Assembly (NCBI GenBank): GCA_964544955.1
Contig: CAZJEB010000006.1
Span: 1 to 64,000, forward strand
Direction: 5' to 3'
Source: JAAZPT01 sp964544955
Lineage (GTDB): Bacteria > Bacillota > Clostridia > Christensenellales > Aristaeellaceae
DNA: 64,000 bases
A program made the translations under genes and the position numbers. Positions 27,165 through 36,260 of the stretch are shown piece by piece (within the stretch, counting starts at the first letter, position 1; each line of letters starts with the position of its first letter). A model generated the notes under the pieces. The model was not told the origin of the DNA. It saw only the letters and a list, made by a program, of their open reading frames with translations, and ran no database searches.

Positions 27165-27589
27165 AGGTTCTCCTTAAATGTAATAGTTTCCCCACGAGCG
27201 GCTCTTTGGGCAATATCTTCCCTTTCGCTACGGCTCATAAGGGCGGGGTTTTTGGGTGATGTTTTGTTGTTGGCTTGGGTGGCCTCCTCCACAGGCCTTT
27301 GGTTGGCGGATTTAAGTTCGTTCATCCACATAACTTTTGCCTCTTTTAGTGCCTTGGCTATGGCTTGTTGTTGAAGGCTTTCGGCATTTATAAGCTCATA
27401 ACTGCTTTTTATATCCATGCCTTTATAAAGTAGATCCAAAAATTTAGGGTTTTGGAGTTGGGTTTCCATATCAAAATCTGGGTAGGCGGATTGGGTGAGG
27501 GTGAGTTCTTGGTTGAGGGAGTGGAGGATATCCTCCTCATTAAAGGGGGATTCTGGGGGTGGAGTGGAGGGGGAAGGGGTGTTTTGCAT
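27161..27589 (-). CDS. Putative phage scaffold protein
   Basis: A 142-residue, strongly charged, probably helical protein directly upstream of the capsid and overlapping it by four bases. The N-terminus is Pro/Ser-rich (NTPSPSTPPPESPF). A helical middle (ESLQQQAIAKALKEAKVMW) and a basic C-terminal region follow, the common layout for scaffolding proteins. AAAAGGAG precedes the ATG. The role rests on position and composition, not on a motif. Confidence 0.6.
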   Translation of the reverse strand: MQNTPSPSTPPPESPFNEEDILHSLNQELTLTQSAYPDFDMETQLQNPKFLDLLYKGMDIKSSYELINAESLQQQAIAKALKEAKVMWMNELKSANQRPVEEATQANNKTSPKNPALMSRSEREDIAQRAARGETITFKENL

Positions 27590-27666
27590 TGTTTGGTCTC
27601 CTTTTTTAAGTATAATTTAGGGTTTAGTGGAGTTTTAGGGTTGTTGGTGAGAAAAACGGGAGAGGT

Positions 27667-27783
27667 GGGGTCAAGGGTGTCACACCCTTGCGGGGTAAGG
27701 GGTAGAACCCCTGAAAAACTAGGCTTTAGCCTTAAAGATTGAGTTAAGGATAGCAAACGGGAGCGTTGAGCGACAATGTTTGC
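27667..27783 (+). repeat. R1 repeat
   Basis: An R1 copy just upstream of the scaffold gene. Stems are AAGGGTGT/ACACCCTT and GGGGT/ACCCC, different from the copies at 11-15 kb but still complementary. It runs GGGGTCAAGG to GACAATGTTTGC. Confidence 0.85.
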
Positions 27784-27871
27784 GGAGCTTGATATAGAGG
27801 GATAGTTTTGCTTAAAGATATTTTCAACTATTTTAATGGCCTGTGGCTAAAAGATTGTTTTTGTGTTCCCC

Positions 27872-27900
27872 TACATTTTCAATATAGCATACGGGGATTT
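27872..27900 (+). repeat. R3 repeat, truncated
   Basis: Only the first third of R3 is present (CATTTTCAATATAGCATACGG). It follows the R1 copy through an AT-rich linker of about 85 bases and is cut off before the R2 copy at 27951. Confidence 0.6.
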
Positions 27901-27950
27901 TAAATAGTGGCTGAACAATGTTGTTATGCTTTTTTGGCTTTTCCCCTCTG

Positions 27951-28115
27951 GGTATGAGGTAAGTAGGCGGAGCAAGTGAGTGAGTACAAAAGGCGAAGCC
28001 TTTTACGGAGCGAACGCACCCAGCGATTGACCGTAGGGCAATTGATGGGCGTAAAGAGGTATGAGGTGAGGAGCAAACTCCTAACGGAGTTTTTATTTTA
28101 TGAATTACTTGGGTT
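27951..28115 (+). repeat. R2 repeat (subtype A)
   Basis: A full R2 copy with AAAAGGC...GCCTTTT, an inner TTGACC...GGGCAA hairpin and a last hairpin of AACTCC/GGAGTT. The end reads TTATTTTATGAATTACTTGG, shared by most R2 copies. Confidence 0.8.
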
Positions 28116-28158
28116 TTTGCTTGGTTGAGATGTAAGGCAGTATTGAGTGGTTTGTATG

Positions 28159-28281
28159 TTTCCCCACATTTTCAATATAGCATACGGGGATTTTTGAATG
28201 TGTGTTTTTGGGGATTTTATTGTGGGGTGTAATGGGCTTGTGGTAATTGTTTGAGGGGTGTTCATGGTTTTTTTAAGTGGC
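28159..28281 (+). repeat. R3 repeat
   Basis: A full R3 copy: CCCCACATTTTCAATATAGC, GGGGATTTTATTGTGGGG, and GAGGGGTGTTCATGG. It follows R2 and forms an R2-linker-R3 composite. Copies at 28321 and 28905 are close relatives. Confidence 0.8.
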
Positions 28282-28320
28282 AATATTTAAGGGTAGTTTG
28301 GCTATTTGATGGTTTTTTGT

Positions 28321-28444
28321 TCTTCCCACATTTTCAATATAGCATACGGGGATTTTTGAACTGGTGTTTTTGAAGATTTTATTATGGGGTGTAATGGGCT
28401 TGTATTAATTGTTTGAGGGTTATTCATAGTTTTTTTGAGTGGTG
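28321..28444 (+). repeat. R3 repeat
   Basis: A second R3 copy, about 40 bases after the previous one and in the same direction. It retains CATTTTCAATATAGCATACG and TTATGGGGTGTAATGGGC. Confidence 0.8.
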
Positions 28445-28539
28445 GGGTTTTTGTTTATCAATTACTTATTATGCTAATTTTGCTTTATACAATGTTTTAT
28501 AAAACAGTGTTATTTACAAAGGCATTTACGTTAATTGCA

Positions 28540-28870
28540 TCCGTACGTTAAGGGGCGAAAATGGGGGCCTAATTGCGAGGCGGCCCCCGTTTTTCCCCCT
28601 TAACAATCCCCTTTCCTCCCCTGCACGCTCTGACATCTCCGGCGATATACAAGCCTTGACTTTAATAATTGGATTGTACGCCCTGAAAACAAGGGTGATT
28701 GAATTGTTGCGCCCACAAGCTAACACAGCGTCGCTTTAGATGTTCCGCTTCGCTTCACGAGCAAAAGCTCTGTTACGTTGCAAGAGCTTTCCGACCGAGA
28801 AAGCAATATCAAAATGGGCTATATAGAATATTGGCAAAGAGAGGTGCGGCAATTTTGTTTAGCTTGGATG
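28540..28870. other. GC-richer island, unlike its surroundings
   Basis: About 330 bases differ in composition from the AT-rich repeats around them. The island starts with a long imperfect hairpin (28547-28604; GTTAAGGGG faces CCCCTTAAC). A minus-strand frame without clear start encodes IRPPFSPLNVRMQLT-like residues. It has no recognised gene and resembles a remnant of a mobile element. Its origin is not shown by the sequence. Confidence 0.4.
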
Positions 28871-28904
28871 ATTAATTGGGATGGTTTGGGTCGTTGCTTT
28901 TTTG

Positions 28905-29031
28905 TTCCTCCCACATTTTCAATATAGCATATGGGGTTTTTTGAATGGGTGTTTTTAAGAATTTTATTATAGGACGTAATGGGCTTGTGGTAATGGATTG
29001 AAGGTTATTCGTGGTTTTTTTAAGTGGTGGG
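28905..29031 (+). repeat. R3 repeat
   Basis: A third R3 copy in this gap, lying after the GC-richer island. Words match those at 28159 and 28321. The stretch 29032-29320 beyond it is AT-rich and shows nothing more. Confidence 0.8.
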
Positions 29032-29322
29032 GTTTTAAATTTTATATGTGCTATAAACTATAAATTTTATTTATTAGTAAAGGGAAGTTCTATGTTGCTA
29101 TATTGTTTAATATTTGATTAGAATTTATTAAACATAAGGGCAACATATTGGGTGTTTTTGTTTTTGGGGTATAGCTTGTGGTGTTTTATGTGGTAGTGTA
29201 TTTGGAGAATATTTGGTTTTTTTATTTTTTAGTTTATATTTTTTTATTCAAATACTTATGTATATACATTTAAATATATTGCATAAAAATTTCAAAAACG
29301 ACATTTTAGGCCATTTAGTATA

Positions 29323-29351
29323 TTGACTTTTTATGCATATGCAAATATAAT
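29323..29351 (+). promoter_or_regulatory. Sigma-A-type promoter
   Basis: TTGACT (29323-29328), a 17-base spacer, and a perfect TATAAT (29346-29351). It lies 30 bases before the start of the sortase-anchored protein gene. Confidence 0.8.
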
Positions 29352-29380
29352 TAAATTATTAACTATAAGGAGTTATTTGT

Positions 29381-30709
29381 ATGAAGAAGATTGTAGCAAT
29401 TGCATTGTGTTTGATACTAGTGCTAGGCTTAAATATTGGGGCTTTAGCAAGTGGAACAGGTTACCCAATAAACATTACAATGAATTACCGCAACCAAAGC
29501 AAAGTGGTAACATTTAACAGTGCGGATGAAGTGCTTGGTTTACAAGGCTACCCTTATGATCCAGGTGCTAATTTTACAAAGTCTTACAACTTTGGTTGGA
29601 GCGACCAATCAAACTTTAAGTATAATGATGCCGCTAAGTTTTACCTTACAAGGCAAAAGGTTGGGGATTTATTCCCTGATGGTGTAGCAAAGGATACTAC
29701 ATTATATTTAATAGGCTTTGGACCCTTAGATTTTGCCTTTGCAACATACGAGTTTAACAACATTATTATAAATAAGGATTTTACCCCAGAGCAAACATTG
29801 CCCCAAAGCACAATAGAAAGCAGTTCTGGCTGGGATGTAAACACAAACGATAAAATTGCCACAGCTTATTATGACCCTGCCCAAGCTAAAGTTCCCGTTA
29901 TATTAAGTACCAACTTTAAAATGGATAGGAATGCCGCCCTAATAGCCTTTGAAAACCCAGGTGGCATACTTACAAACACGTCACAATGGGGCCACAGCGA
30001 TACAAACACATACATAGATCTACGCATACAGCTTGACCCCCGTATTGATATGGCAGACCAATTAACAGAACTTTACTTTACAAGCTACAATTTTTCACCT
30101 ACACATATATACGCAAGCGACTACACACCTGTTGTTTCATTTATAAACACCCATGTTCAAGGTAGCCCCACAACAAATATTAGCTTTAATACCGCAAGTA
30201 TAACTGATAATACATTTATATTGCGTTGTTGGTTGCGTAACCGCTATGGTGCGCCAACATTAGACCTTAAAGCTGTAGCAAAGGCCGAGCAAGTTTTTGG
30301 GGATATGTATATGGAATCCAAAAACCCCAACAACTTTACAATAAGCAAGGCTGTTGCAGAGGAATTATCCACAAGTGGCGATCAACTTGTGTTTAACGGT
30401 TACATAAAGGGCAAGGCTATGCCTGCGGGGGCACAAATTGCAATTGATGAAATACCATCTAAGGATTTAAGGATAGGTTTTGTACCTGCCCCCGAACCCT
30501 CACCTACACCTACACCAGCCCCCACAACCGTGCCTACACCCGCAGCAACACCAACCGTTGCGCCCACTCCCTCACCGGCACCCACTACTGTGCCAGTAAT
30601 TGACCCACCACAAACGGGGGATACAACAAACCTATTGGCATATGCAGTAATTTTAATTATGGCAATAGCTTACAGCCTTGTGGCTTACAAAAAAGCAAAA
30701 AAGCAATAA
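29381..30709 (+). CDS. Cell-wall-anchored surface protein (PPQTG sorting signal)
   Basis: A 442-residue exported protein. AAGGAG (29367-29372) stands before the ATG, and residues 1-24 form a signal peptide. The main body is not recognised. Near the C-terminus lies a Pro/Thr repeat stalk (PTPTPAPTTVPTP type, residues 370-400), then the sorting signal DPPQTGD, a hydrophobic helix and a KKAKKQ tail. PPQTG is a variant of LPxTG used by some sortase classes. The next gene has the same signal, so both are probably attached by one sortase, which is not in this window. Confidence 0.85.
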   Translation: MKKIVAIALCLILVLGLNIGALASGTGYPINITMNYRNQSKVVTFNSADEVLGLQGYPYDPGANFTKSYNFGWSDQSNFKYNDAAKFYLTRQKVGDLFPDGVAKDTTLYLIGFGPLDFAFATYEFNNIIINKDFTPEQTLPQSTIESSSGWDVNTNDKIATAYYDPAQAKVPVILSTNFKMDRNAALIAFENPGGILTNTSQWGHSDTNTYIDLRIQLDPRIDMADQLTELYFTSYNFSPTHIYASDYTPVVSFINTHVQGSPTTNISFNTASITDNTFILRCWLRNRYGAPTLDLKAVAKAEQVFGDMYMESKNPNNFTISKAVAEELSTSGDQLVFNGYIKGKAMPAGAQIAIDEIPSKDLRIGFVPAPEPSPTPTPAPTTVPTPAATPTVAPTPSPAPTTVPVIDPPQTGDTTNLLAYAVILIMAIAYSLVAYKKAKKQ

Positions 30710-30720
30710 ATAATTTATAT

Positions 30721-30744
30721 AAGCGCCCTTAGGGGCGTTTTTTT
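30721..30744 (+). terminator. Rho-independent terminator
   Basis: AAGCGCCC pairs with GGGCGTTT (with one G-T pair) and is followed by T residues. It separates the two surface-protein genes. Confidence 0.8.
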
Positions 30745-30826
30745 ATGGAAGTTTATAGGCTTTTTGTACAAAATTTGCGTTTTTGACTTTAAAAACTTAT
30801 AAATACAATTATTTGTTAATATTTTA

Positions 30827-30855
30827 TTGAATAAATGTTAAATTAGTAGTAGAAT
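30827..30855 (+). promoter_or_regulatory. Promoter-like sequence
   Basis: TTGAAT (30827-30832), 17 bases, then TAGAAT (30850-30855). It lies about 30 bases before the start of the SpaA-like gene. Confidence 0.55.
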
Positions 30856-30886
30856 GGTGACAATACTATGAAAAGAGGGGCTTTCC

Positions 30887-33634
30887 ATGCGTTATATAAA
30901 GCTTTTATTTTGTGTTATTGTTATTAGCCTTTTATTGGGGGCTGTTGCTTTAGCAAGCGATTTGCCTTATTCCCCCTACAAAATTACTGTAAACGTGCAA
31001 AAGGAAATGCCCGATGGTAGCCTTGTGCCTGCGGAGGGGGTTAATGTTGATTTGCACCCAAGTGGCTTTAGGTGGATGGATACTCAAGCAGCAACAACCA
31101 ACGCCCAAGGTAAAGCCGTTTTTACCCATTATTTAAAGAAAACTTATTCATCTGGCGGTATGACCATAGCCGAGTCCGTGCCCCTTGAGGAGGGCGCATA
31201 TAGTGTTTCACTACCAAATAACTATTATAATACCCCCTCAATTTATGATGATTATATTTGGGATGAATACTATTATTTTGCAACCATAAACTTAAACAAT
31301 AAGGATGCGGAGTTTAATTACACACTACGCCTAAAAAAGGGCAATAATTTAGGTGGAATACGCTTACAAAAGTTATTTAGCACAAGTTACCATGACTATG
31401 AACAGTATAAATATTCCATGACACAAATGGAGCATGAGGGCGCCCATGTTACTGGCGCAAAGTTCATTTTTTATACAGAAGTATGGGATAATACAACAAG
31501 TACCCCATTAAACAAATACCTAACAAGCAATAAAACCCTAAGCCGAAACAGGGCTGATGCTGCCGAGTATACAACGGATAAAAATGGGCGCATACTTATA
31601 GAAGAAGTTCCTGTTTTTGATACTGAAACAAACAGCCAAATTTATCTTTATAATGCAAAAGAAATATATACCCCACAAGGAACAGAGTCATCAACTGATA
31701 CCCTTGGCTATGGTATGGGTACAAATGTTGACGCAAACCACTATGGCACTATAATTTACACTAACAGAAGTAGCGAAAAATATAATATTATTGCCCACAA
31801 CGTGGATGCGGATACAGGCCTACAAGTTACAGGGGGCGAATTTGTTATATACAAGTTAAGGGAAGATGGAACTCCCCTTTATTACCGTACCCCTGTAAAC
31901 ACCTTTGAAACTGATGCTTATATGTTTCGCATTGTTACAGATTACAGCCCTGATATAAACCGTGCCACAGTGCTAAGAAATGATGATATTTACGAATACA
32001 ACAACTTTTTAAACAGCGAGGGCAAAAAGTTTACATTTTTTGAAGCTTTTGATTTGGGCATGAATGAAACCCATTATATAAAGGAAATAAAAACAGCCCC
32101 TGGCTATGCCCCACAAACTAAGCCTATACCAATAACAAAGGCAAACGAATATGACCGTTTTAAGCCCGAGGAATCCAAAATAGTAAAAATAAGAAGTACA
32201 CGCTTGGAAAACAGCAATTTGGTATTAAAAAAATCAGAAGATACATTTAGGCAATATGATGACAGCAATTATTATAAGCGCATACCCGGCACAGAGTTTA
32301 TGGCTATTAGCGTTACAGATGCAAACGGAAATAATTTAAGCCTTGCGGAGTATAAGAATATTGCAAAAAAGGATGCTTTAAAGGTGGAATTGCTTACAAA
32401 GGACGGGGATGCTACAAACAAAGCAAGCTACGGAACAGCAATAAGCCACAAGGAATTTTATAACAGCCTTAACACAATGGGTACAAATAGCCCCTACTTA
32501 AAGAATGCCTTAGTTAAAGTGACCGATGAAAACGGAGCAATAGTTTATAACAACTTAAAAGATACTTGCCATTTTGTTATAGAAACAAAGGCTAGCAAGG
32601 GATTTGTAGAACGCCACACAATACAAGGCTTTGATGGCAATAAAAAGGGATCATTAACTATTGAAAACAAATCCGTTGACAACACCATTTTTATAAACGC
32701 CCTTGATTTAACTGGCAAATATTTAGAGGGTGTACAGTTTACGATTATGGGTTATATTCGCGATACAAATGAACGCGTTTATATAAAAACCGAGTTAGAT
32801 AGGCCTGCAACAAGTGACGATTTTAACACAATGTTTACTACACACTCAAATGAGGCAAAGTTATTTGTTACAGATAAAAGCGGTATGGTTACCGTAGCAA
32901 ATTTACTTGAAAAAAGGGATAATAGTAATATCGCTTATTACGTTACATTAACAAAGGCTCCCCCATTGCACAGCTTAGTTGAGTCGACTTCAACAACATC
33001 AACAATAAATACAAAAGTAGCTTACCACAAATTTGTTTTTAGCAAATACCACGAATACCCCATTACCCTTTTTGCTAACAAAAAGTTTGAAGGGCAAACA
33101 TTAAAGGGTGGCGAGTTTACATTTGAGCTTTGGGTGGATAATTACGTACACTCTACTGCCACAAATGATGCAAACGGCCTTGTAGAGTTTGATAGACTTT
33201 GGGCCGACGCCGATATAAAAAAGGTGGTTATAAAGGAAAGGAAGGGCACAGATAGCTCAATAGTTTATGATACATACGAGCAAGTTTACACGCCCACTTT
33301 GGCAAAGCCAAAATCCTTCACACCAGTAGCTCAAAGCACTAGCCCACAGGATAAAACTGCTGTATCTAGAGATTATGCTGTAAGCTACATAGGTGGCGCT
33401 GCCATAGCATTAATGTTCCTTGGTGAAATTATATTTGACAACCCAGGCTTAGCTTATGAAATACCAAACTTTATAAACAAGCTTGCACCAAACCCCTCAC
33501 CCACTATTGCACCCACACCAGTGCCAGTAATTACCCCACCACAAACGGGGGATAGTTTCAACTTATGGTTATATGTTGGCTTTAGCATAGTTGCCATGTT
33601 AGTAACATATGCGGTTATTAGGAAGAAGAAATAA
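30887..33634 (+). CDS. Large SpaA/Cna_B-like pilin or adhesin (PPQTG sorting signal)
   Basis: A 915-residue exported protein with signal peptide 1-24. Several prealbumin-like (SpaA/Cna_B) modules are visible by their repeated openings: GVNVDLHPSG, VTGAKFIFYTE, VTGGEFVIYKL, IPGTEFMAISV, LEGVQFTIMGY, LKGGEFTFELW, each with a later GxxxFxxL turn. Such domains usually carry internal isopeptide bonds. A Pro/Thr linker precedes TPPQTGD, a hydrophobic helix and an RKKK end. It shares the sorting signal with the gene upstream. The role as a pilin backbone or adhesin is inferred from family. Confidence 0.85.
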   Translation: MRYIKLLFCVIVISLLLGAVALASDLPYSPYKITVNVQKEMPDGSLVPAEGVNVDLHPSGFRWMDTQAATTNAQGKAVFTHYLKKTYSSGGMTIAESVPLEEGAYSVSLPNNYYNTPSIYDDYIWDEYYYFATINLNNKDAEFNYTLRLKKGNNLGGIRLQKLFSTSYHDYEQYKYSMTQMEHEGAHVTGAKFIFYTEVWDNTTSTPLNKYLTSNKTLSRNRADAAEYTTDKNGRILIEEVPVFDTETNSQIYLYNAKEIYTPQGTESSTDTLGYGMGTNVDANHYGTIIYTNRSSEKYNIIAHNVDADTGLQVTGGEFVIYKLREDGTPLYYRTPVNTFETDAYMFRIVTDYSPDINRATVLRNDDIYEYNNFLNSEGKKFTFFEAFDLGMNETHYIKEIKTAPGYAPQTKPIPITKANEYDRFKPEESKIVKIRSTRLENSNLVLKKSEDTFRQYDDSNYYKRIPGTEFMAISVTDANGNNLSLAEYKNIAKKDALKVELLTKDGDATNKASYGTAISHKEFYNSLNTMGTNSPYLKNALVKVTDENGAIVYNNLKDTCHFVIETKASKGFVERHTIQGFDGNKKGSLTIENKSVDNTIFINALDLTGKYLEGVQFTIMGYIRDTNERVYIKTELDRPATSDDFNTMFTTHSNEAKLFVTDKSGMVTVANLLEKRDNSNIAYYVTLTKAPPLHSLVESTSTTSTINTKVAYHKFVFSKYHEYPITLFANKKFEGQTLKGGEFTFELWVDNYVHSTATNDANGLVEFDRLWADADIKKVVIKERKGTDSSIVYDTYEQVYTPTLAKPKSFTPVAQSTSPQDKTAVSRDYAVSYIGGAAIALMFLGEIIFDNPGLAYEIPNFINKLAPNPSPTIAPTPVPVITPPQTGDSFNLWLYVGFSIVAMLVTYAVIRKKK

Positions 33635-33636
33635 CA

Positions 33637-33921
33637 GTGAATGATAAAATTATCATTGTTACTGATATAAGCCGAAAAATAGAAATAACAGATGCTCAAC
33701 GAACACAAATTAGCAATTATTTTAAAAGGATAAAACCGAGTGCATTCGCCCATGGATTTGAAGTGGATAAAATAACCAAAAAGAGGATAATTGCACCTAT
33801 GGCTTCTTTCCACGATGATAACTTTTGTTGGAATAGTGAGTTGGTATATCACTTTGAAAAATATGGATTTATACCTACAAATGATTTTTTAGAAAAAACA
33901 TTTGGTTGGACAGTGGAATAA
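33637..33921 (+). CDS. Small hypothetical protein
   Basis: A 94-residue cytoplasmic protein starting at GTG, two bases after the pilin-like gene stop. AGGAAGAAG upstream could serve as ribosome binding site. It is mixed alpha/beta by composition and no motif is recognised. Its position suggests co-transcription with the surface gene, ending at the terminator at 33925-33955. Its function is unknown. Confidence 0.55.
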   Translation: MNDKIIIVTDISRKIEITDAQRTQISNYFKRIKPSAFAHGFEVDKITKKRIIAPMASFHDDNFCWNSELVYHFEKYGFIPTNDFLEKTFGWTVE

Positions 33922-33924
33922 TGT

Positions 33925-33955
33925 AAGGCCTCAGGCGAAAGCTTGGGGCTTTTTT
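33925..33955 (+). terminator. Rho-independent terminator
   Basis: A perfect 12-bp stem (33925-33936 with 33941-33952, some G-T pairs) around a GAAA loop with a T run. It ends the surface-gene operon. Confidence 0.9.
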
Positions 33956-34003
33956 GTGCAGAGAGGCGGGGGTGGGTTGTTATGCGATACTGCTCTTTTC
34001 GCT

Positions 34004-34180
34004 CTTTGGTATGAGGTATGAGGTAAGTAGGCGGAGCAAGTGAGTGAGTACAAAAGGCGTAGCCTTTTACGGAGCGAACGCACCCAGCGATTAAGCGAAG
34101 CTTAATTGATGGGCGTAAGAAGGTATGGGGTGTGGAGCAAATCCCTTTGGGATTTATTATTTAATGAATTACTTGGGTTT
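34004..34180 (+). repeat. R2 repeat (subtype A)
   Basis: A full R2 copy. The inner hairpin is TTAAGC/GCTTAA and the last hairpin AATCCC/GGGATT. The rest of the gap to 34320 has only a degenerate R3 trace. Confidence 0.8.
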
Positions 34181-34322
34181 TGGAGTGGGTTGAATTGTAA
34201 CGTTTACTTGGGTTAAAGGGTATTTTTACCTGTTTTATTATGGGTTTGAATTGTTGTATTATTTAAGGTGGGTACTGTTGGGTTTTTATTGGCTTTTGGG
34301 TTTATTCAGTAATTGATAACTG

Positions 34323-34351
34323 TTTAACTTTTTTATATTCTATGTTATACT
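34323..34351 (+). promoter_or_regulatory. Promoter of LRR gene
   Basis: TTTAAC (34323-34328), 17 bases, TATACT (34346-34351) with an upstream TG (extended -10). The identical arrangement stands before the inverted paralogue at 40591. Confidence 0.7.
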
Positions 34352-34385
34352 TTTTTTATTAATACAATGTTTATAGGGAGGCTTT

Positions 34386-35483
34386 ATGAAAAAGATATTT
34401 ACTTTTATTTTGGCTTTTTGTTTAACTTTGCTTTTTGCTGGAATGGCCTTAGCGGGTGAGTTGGCTTTTCCAATTAAAATAGATGAAAGCAGTTTTCCTG
34501 ACCCTATGTTTAGGGAGTGGGTAATTGAGAACATTAGCGATGGGCAAGATGTTTTAAGTAAGGATGTAGCAAATGATGTTACTGTTATAGAGGTTCACAA
34601 CAAAGGCATTGAAAATTTAAAGGGTATAGAAAACTTTAGTAATTTGGAAAAATTGGGTTGTGCTTTTAACAACATAAGTTCTTTAAGTTTAGCAAACAAC
34701 ACAAAATTAGTGTATTTAAACTGTAGGGAAACTCAATTGCTTACATTGGATATTAGTAAAAATGTAAATTTGGAAAAATTGAATTGTTCCCATAATTATT
34801 TAAAGGCTTTAGATGTTAGCAACAATACTAATTTAATTGAGTTATTTTGCATTAATAACCAATTAACTGAATTAGATGTTAGTAAAAATAAAAATTTAGA
34901 ATTTTTAAGCTGTTCATCCAACCAAATAAGTATTTTAGATTTTAGCAACAATACAAACTTGAATTCTTTGGATTGTGGCAATAACAAATTAACTTCATTA
35001 AACATTAGTGCCAACAAAAAATTATATGATTTAGACTGTTACAGAAACCTTTTAACTGAGTTAGATATTAGCAACAATACGGAACTGCTTTATATAAAAT
35101 GCTATTGGAACCAATTAACCGCATTAGATATAAGCAACAACAAAAAATTATCTAGGTTAGACATAAGCAACAACAATATAGTAGAATTAGATTTAAGCAA
35201 CAACGATATACACAGGTTAAACTGCTCTGTAAACCAGCTAAAAAGTTTAGATGTTAGCAACTGTATATGGTTAGCAGAATTAGCATGTAGCAACAACCAA
35301 TTAACAGAGTTGGATATAAGCAAGAATGCAGTGTTATGGAAGTTAGCCTGTGAGTATAACCAAATAAGCGAATTAAACATTTATAACAACACAGAGTTAG
35401 AGACTATTGATTGTGACAGAGATGTAGTAGTAAACAAAGATGAAAGTCAAGCTAACGTAAGGATAAATTATTATACAAACTAG
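34386..35483 (+). CDS. Secreted leucine-rich-repeat protein
   Basis: A 365-residue protein. GGGAGG precedes the ATG. Signal peptide residues 1-23 (KKIFTFILAFCLTLLFAGMA) are followed by a cap (FPIKIDESSFPDPMFREWV) and about 13 LRRs of 21 residues (LTELDVSKNKNLEFLSCSSNQ type). There is no membrane anchor or sorting motif. It is a close paralogue, over the promoter, signal and cap, of the gene at 39485, which lies in the opposite direction. Confidence 0.85.
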   Translation: MKKIFTFILAFCLTLLFAGMALAGELAFPIKIDESSFPDPMFREWVIENISDGQDVLSKDVANDVTVIEVHNKGIENLKGIENFSNLEKLGCAFNNISSLSLANNTKLVYLNCRETQLLTLDISKNVNLEKLNCSHNYLKALDVSNNTNLIELFCINNQLTELDVSKNKNLEFLSCSSNQISILDFSNNTNLNSLDCGNNKLTSLNISANKKLYDLDCYRNLLTELDISNNTELLYIKCYWNQLTALDISNNKKLSRLDISNNNIVELDLSNNDIHRLNCSVNQLKSLDVSNCIWLAELACSNNQLTELDISKNAVLWKLACEYNQISELNIYNNTELETIDCDRDVVVNKDESQANVRINYYTN

Positions 35484-35489
35484 GAAAAA

Positions 35490-35518
35490 GTCTTCGGTGA
35501 AAGCCGAAGGCGTTTTTT
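35490..35518 (+). terminator. Rho-independent terminator
   Basis: CTTCGG faces CCGAAG with G-T/G-C extension, followed by six T. It lies just past the LRR gene stop. Confidence 0.8.
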
Positions 35519-35565
35519 ATTGTTGAGAGGCGTTAGTTGAGTTGGACTTGCGATTGTTGGGTTTT

Positions 35566-35746
35566 CGCTCTTTGGTATGTAGGCGGAGCAAGTGAGTGAG
35601 TACAAAAGGCGAAGCCTTTTACGGAGCGAACGCACCCAGCGATTAAGCGAAGCTTAATTGATGGGCGTAAAGAGGTATGAGGTATGAGGTACGAGGTGAG
35701 GTGCAAATCCCTTTGGGATTTGTATTTTATGAATAACTAGGGTTTT
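35566..35746 (+). repeat. R2 repeat (subtype A)
   Basis: A full R2 copy with TTAAGC/GCTTAA and AATCCC/GGGATT hairpins. The gap continues with a degenerate R3 trace (35760-35850). Confidence 0.8.
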
Positions 35747-36026
35747 AGCGTATGTTGGATTGTAATGCTGGGTTGAGTTAAGGGGTTTTTTACCTATTTT
35801 ATTATTGATTTAGTTTATTATCTGTTGGAGTGCTTAAGTTTAAAGGGTTTTTAACTATTTTTAAAACCTTCAATTTAAAATCTTTTTCGCTTTTCGTTTT
35901 ATCCCCTATTTAGCTTATGGAGTTTTTGAAAGGGCCTTTTGGCTCTTTTTTTATTGGGATAACGGGAGTTTTTGTTTATAGGGTGCTTGTGGAATTTTGT
36001 TGGCTTTTGGCTTGTTTGTTTGCCAT

Positions 36027-36056
36027 GGGAGGCGCTGGAATCAGCGCCGACTGGAA
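36027..36056 (+). repeat. Short hairpin repeat, GGGAGGCG...CGCCGACT
   Basis: GGCGCTG faces CAGCGCC, followed by GACT. A related copy stands at 63720-63750. It forms a small repeat family of its own. Confidence 0.5.
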
Positions 36057-36100
36057 TAATATGGGCGTTGGTGATGGGGTTATTATGGGGGTTGGGTTTG

Positions 36101-36226
36101 GATATAATCGCAAGGGGTTTGGTTTATTGGGGTTGGGATATCGTCGCATGGGGTGTTTAGGGGGTTACGCTATTGTCGCAAAGGGTTTGGTTTGTTGGGG
36201 TTGGGATATAATCGCAAGGGTGTGAT
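36101..36226 (+). repeat. Tandem repeat, about 36-base period, four units
   Basis: Units start with GATATAATCGCAAGG-like words at 36101, 36137, about 36169 and 36205, with G/T-rich filling (GGTTTGGTTTATTGGGGTTG). The copies differ by substitutions and one short unit. Confidence 0.6.
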
Positions 36227-36260
36227 TAGGGGCTTGGGAACTTGGGAATATTGTTTGGGG

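Noticed and set aside
35917..36225. Plus-strand Gly-rich frame of 102 codons
   Set aside because: It covers the 36-base tandem repeat and a hairpin repeat, and has no ribosome binding site. It is probably non-coding.
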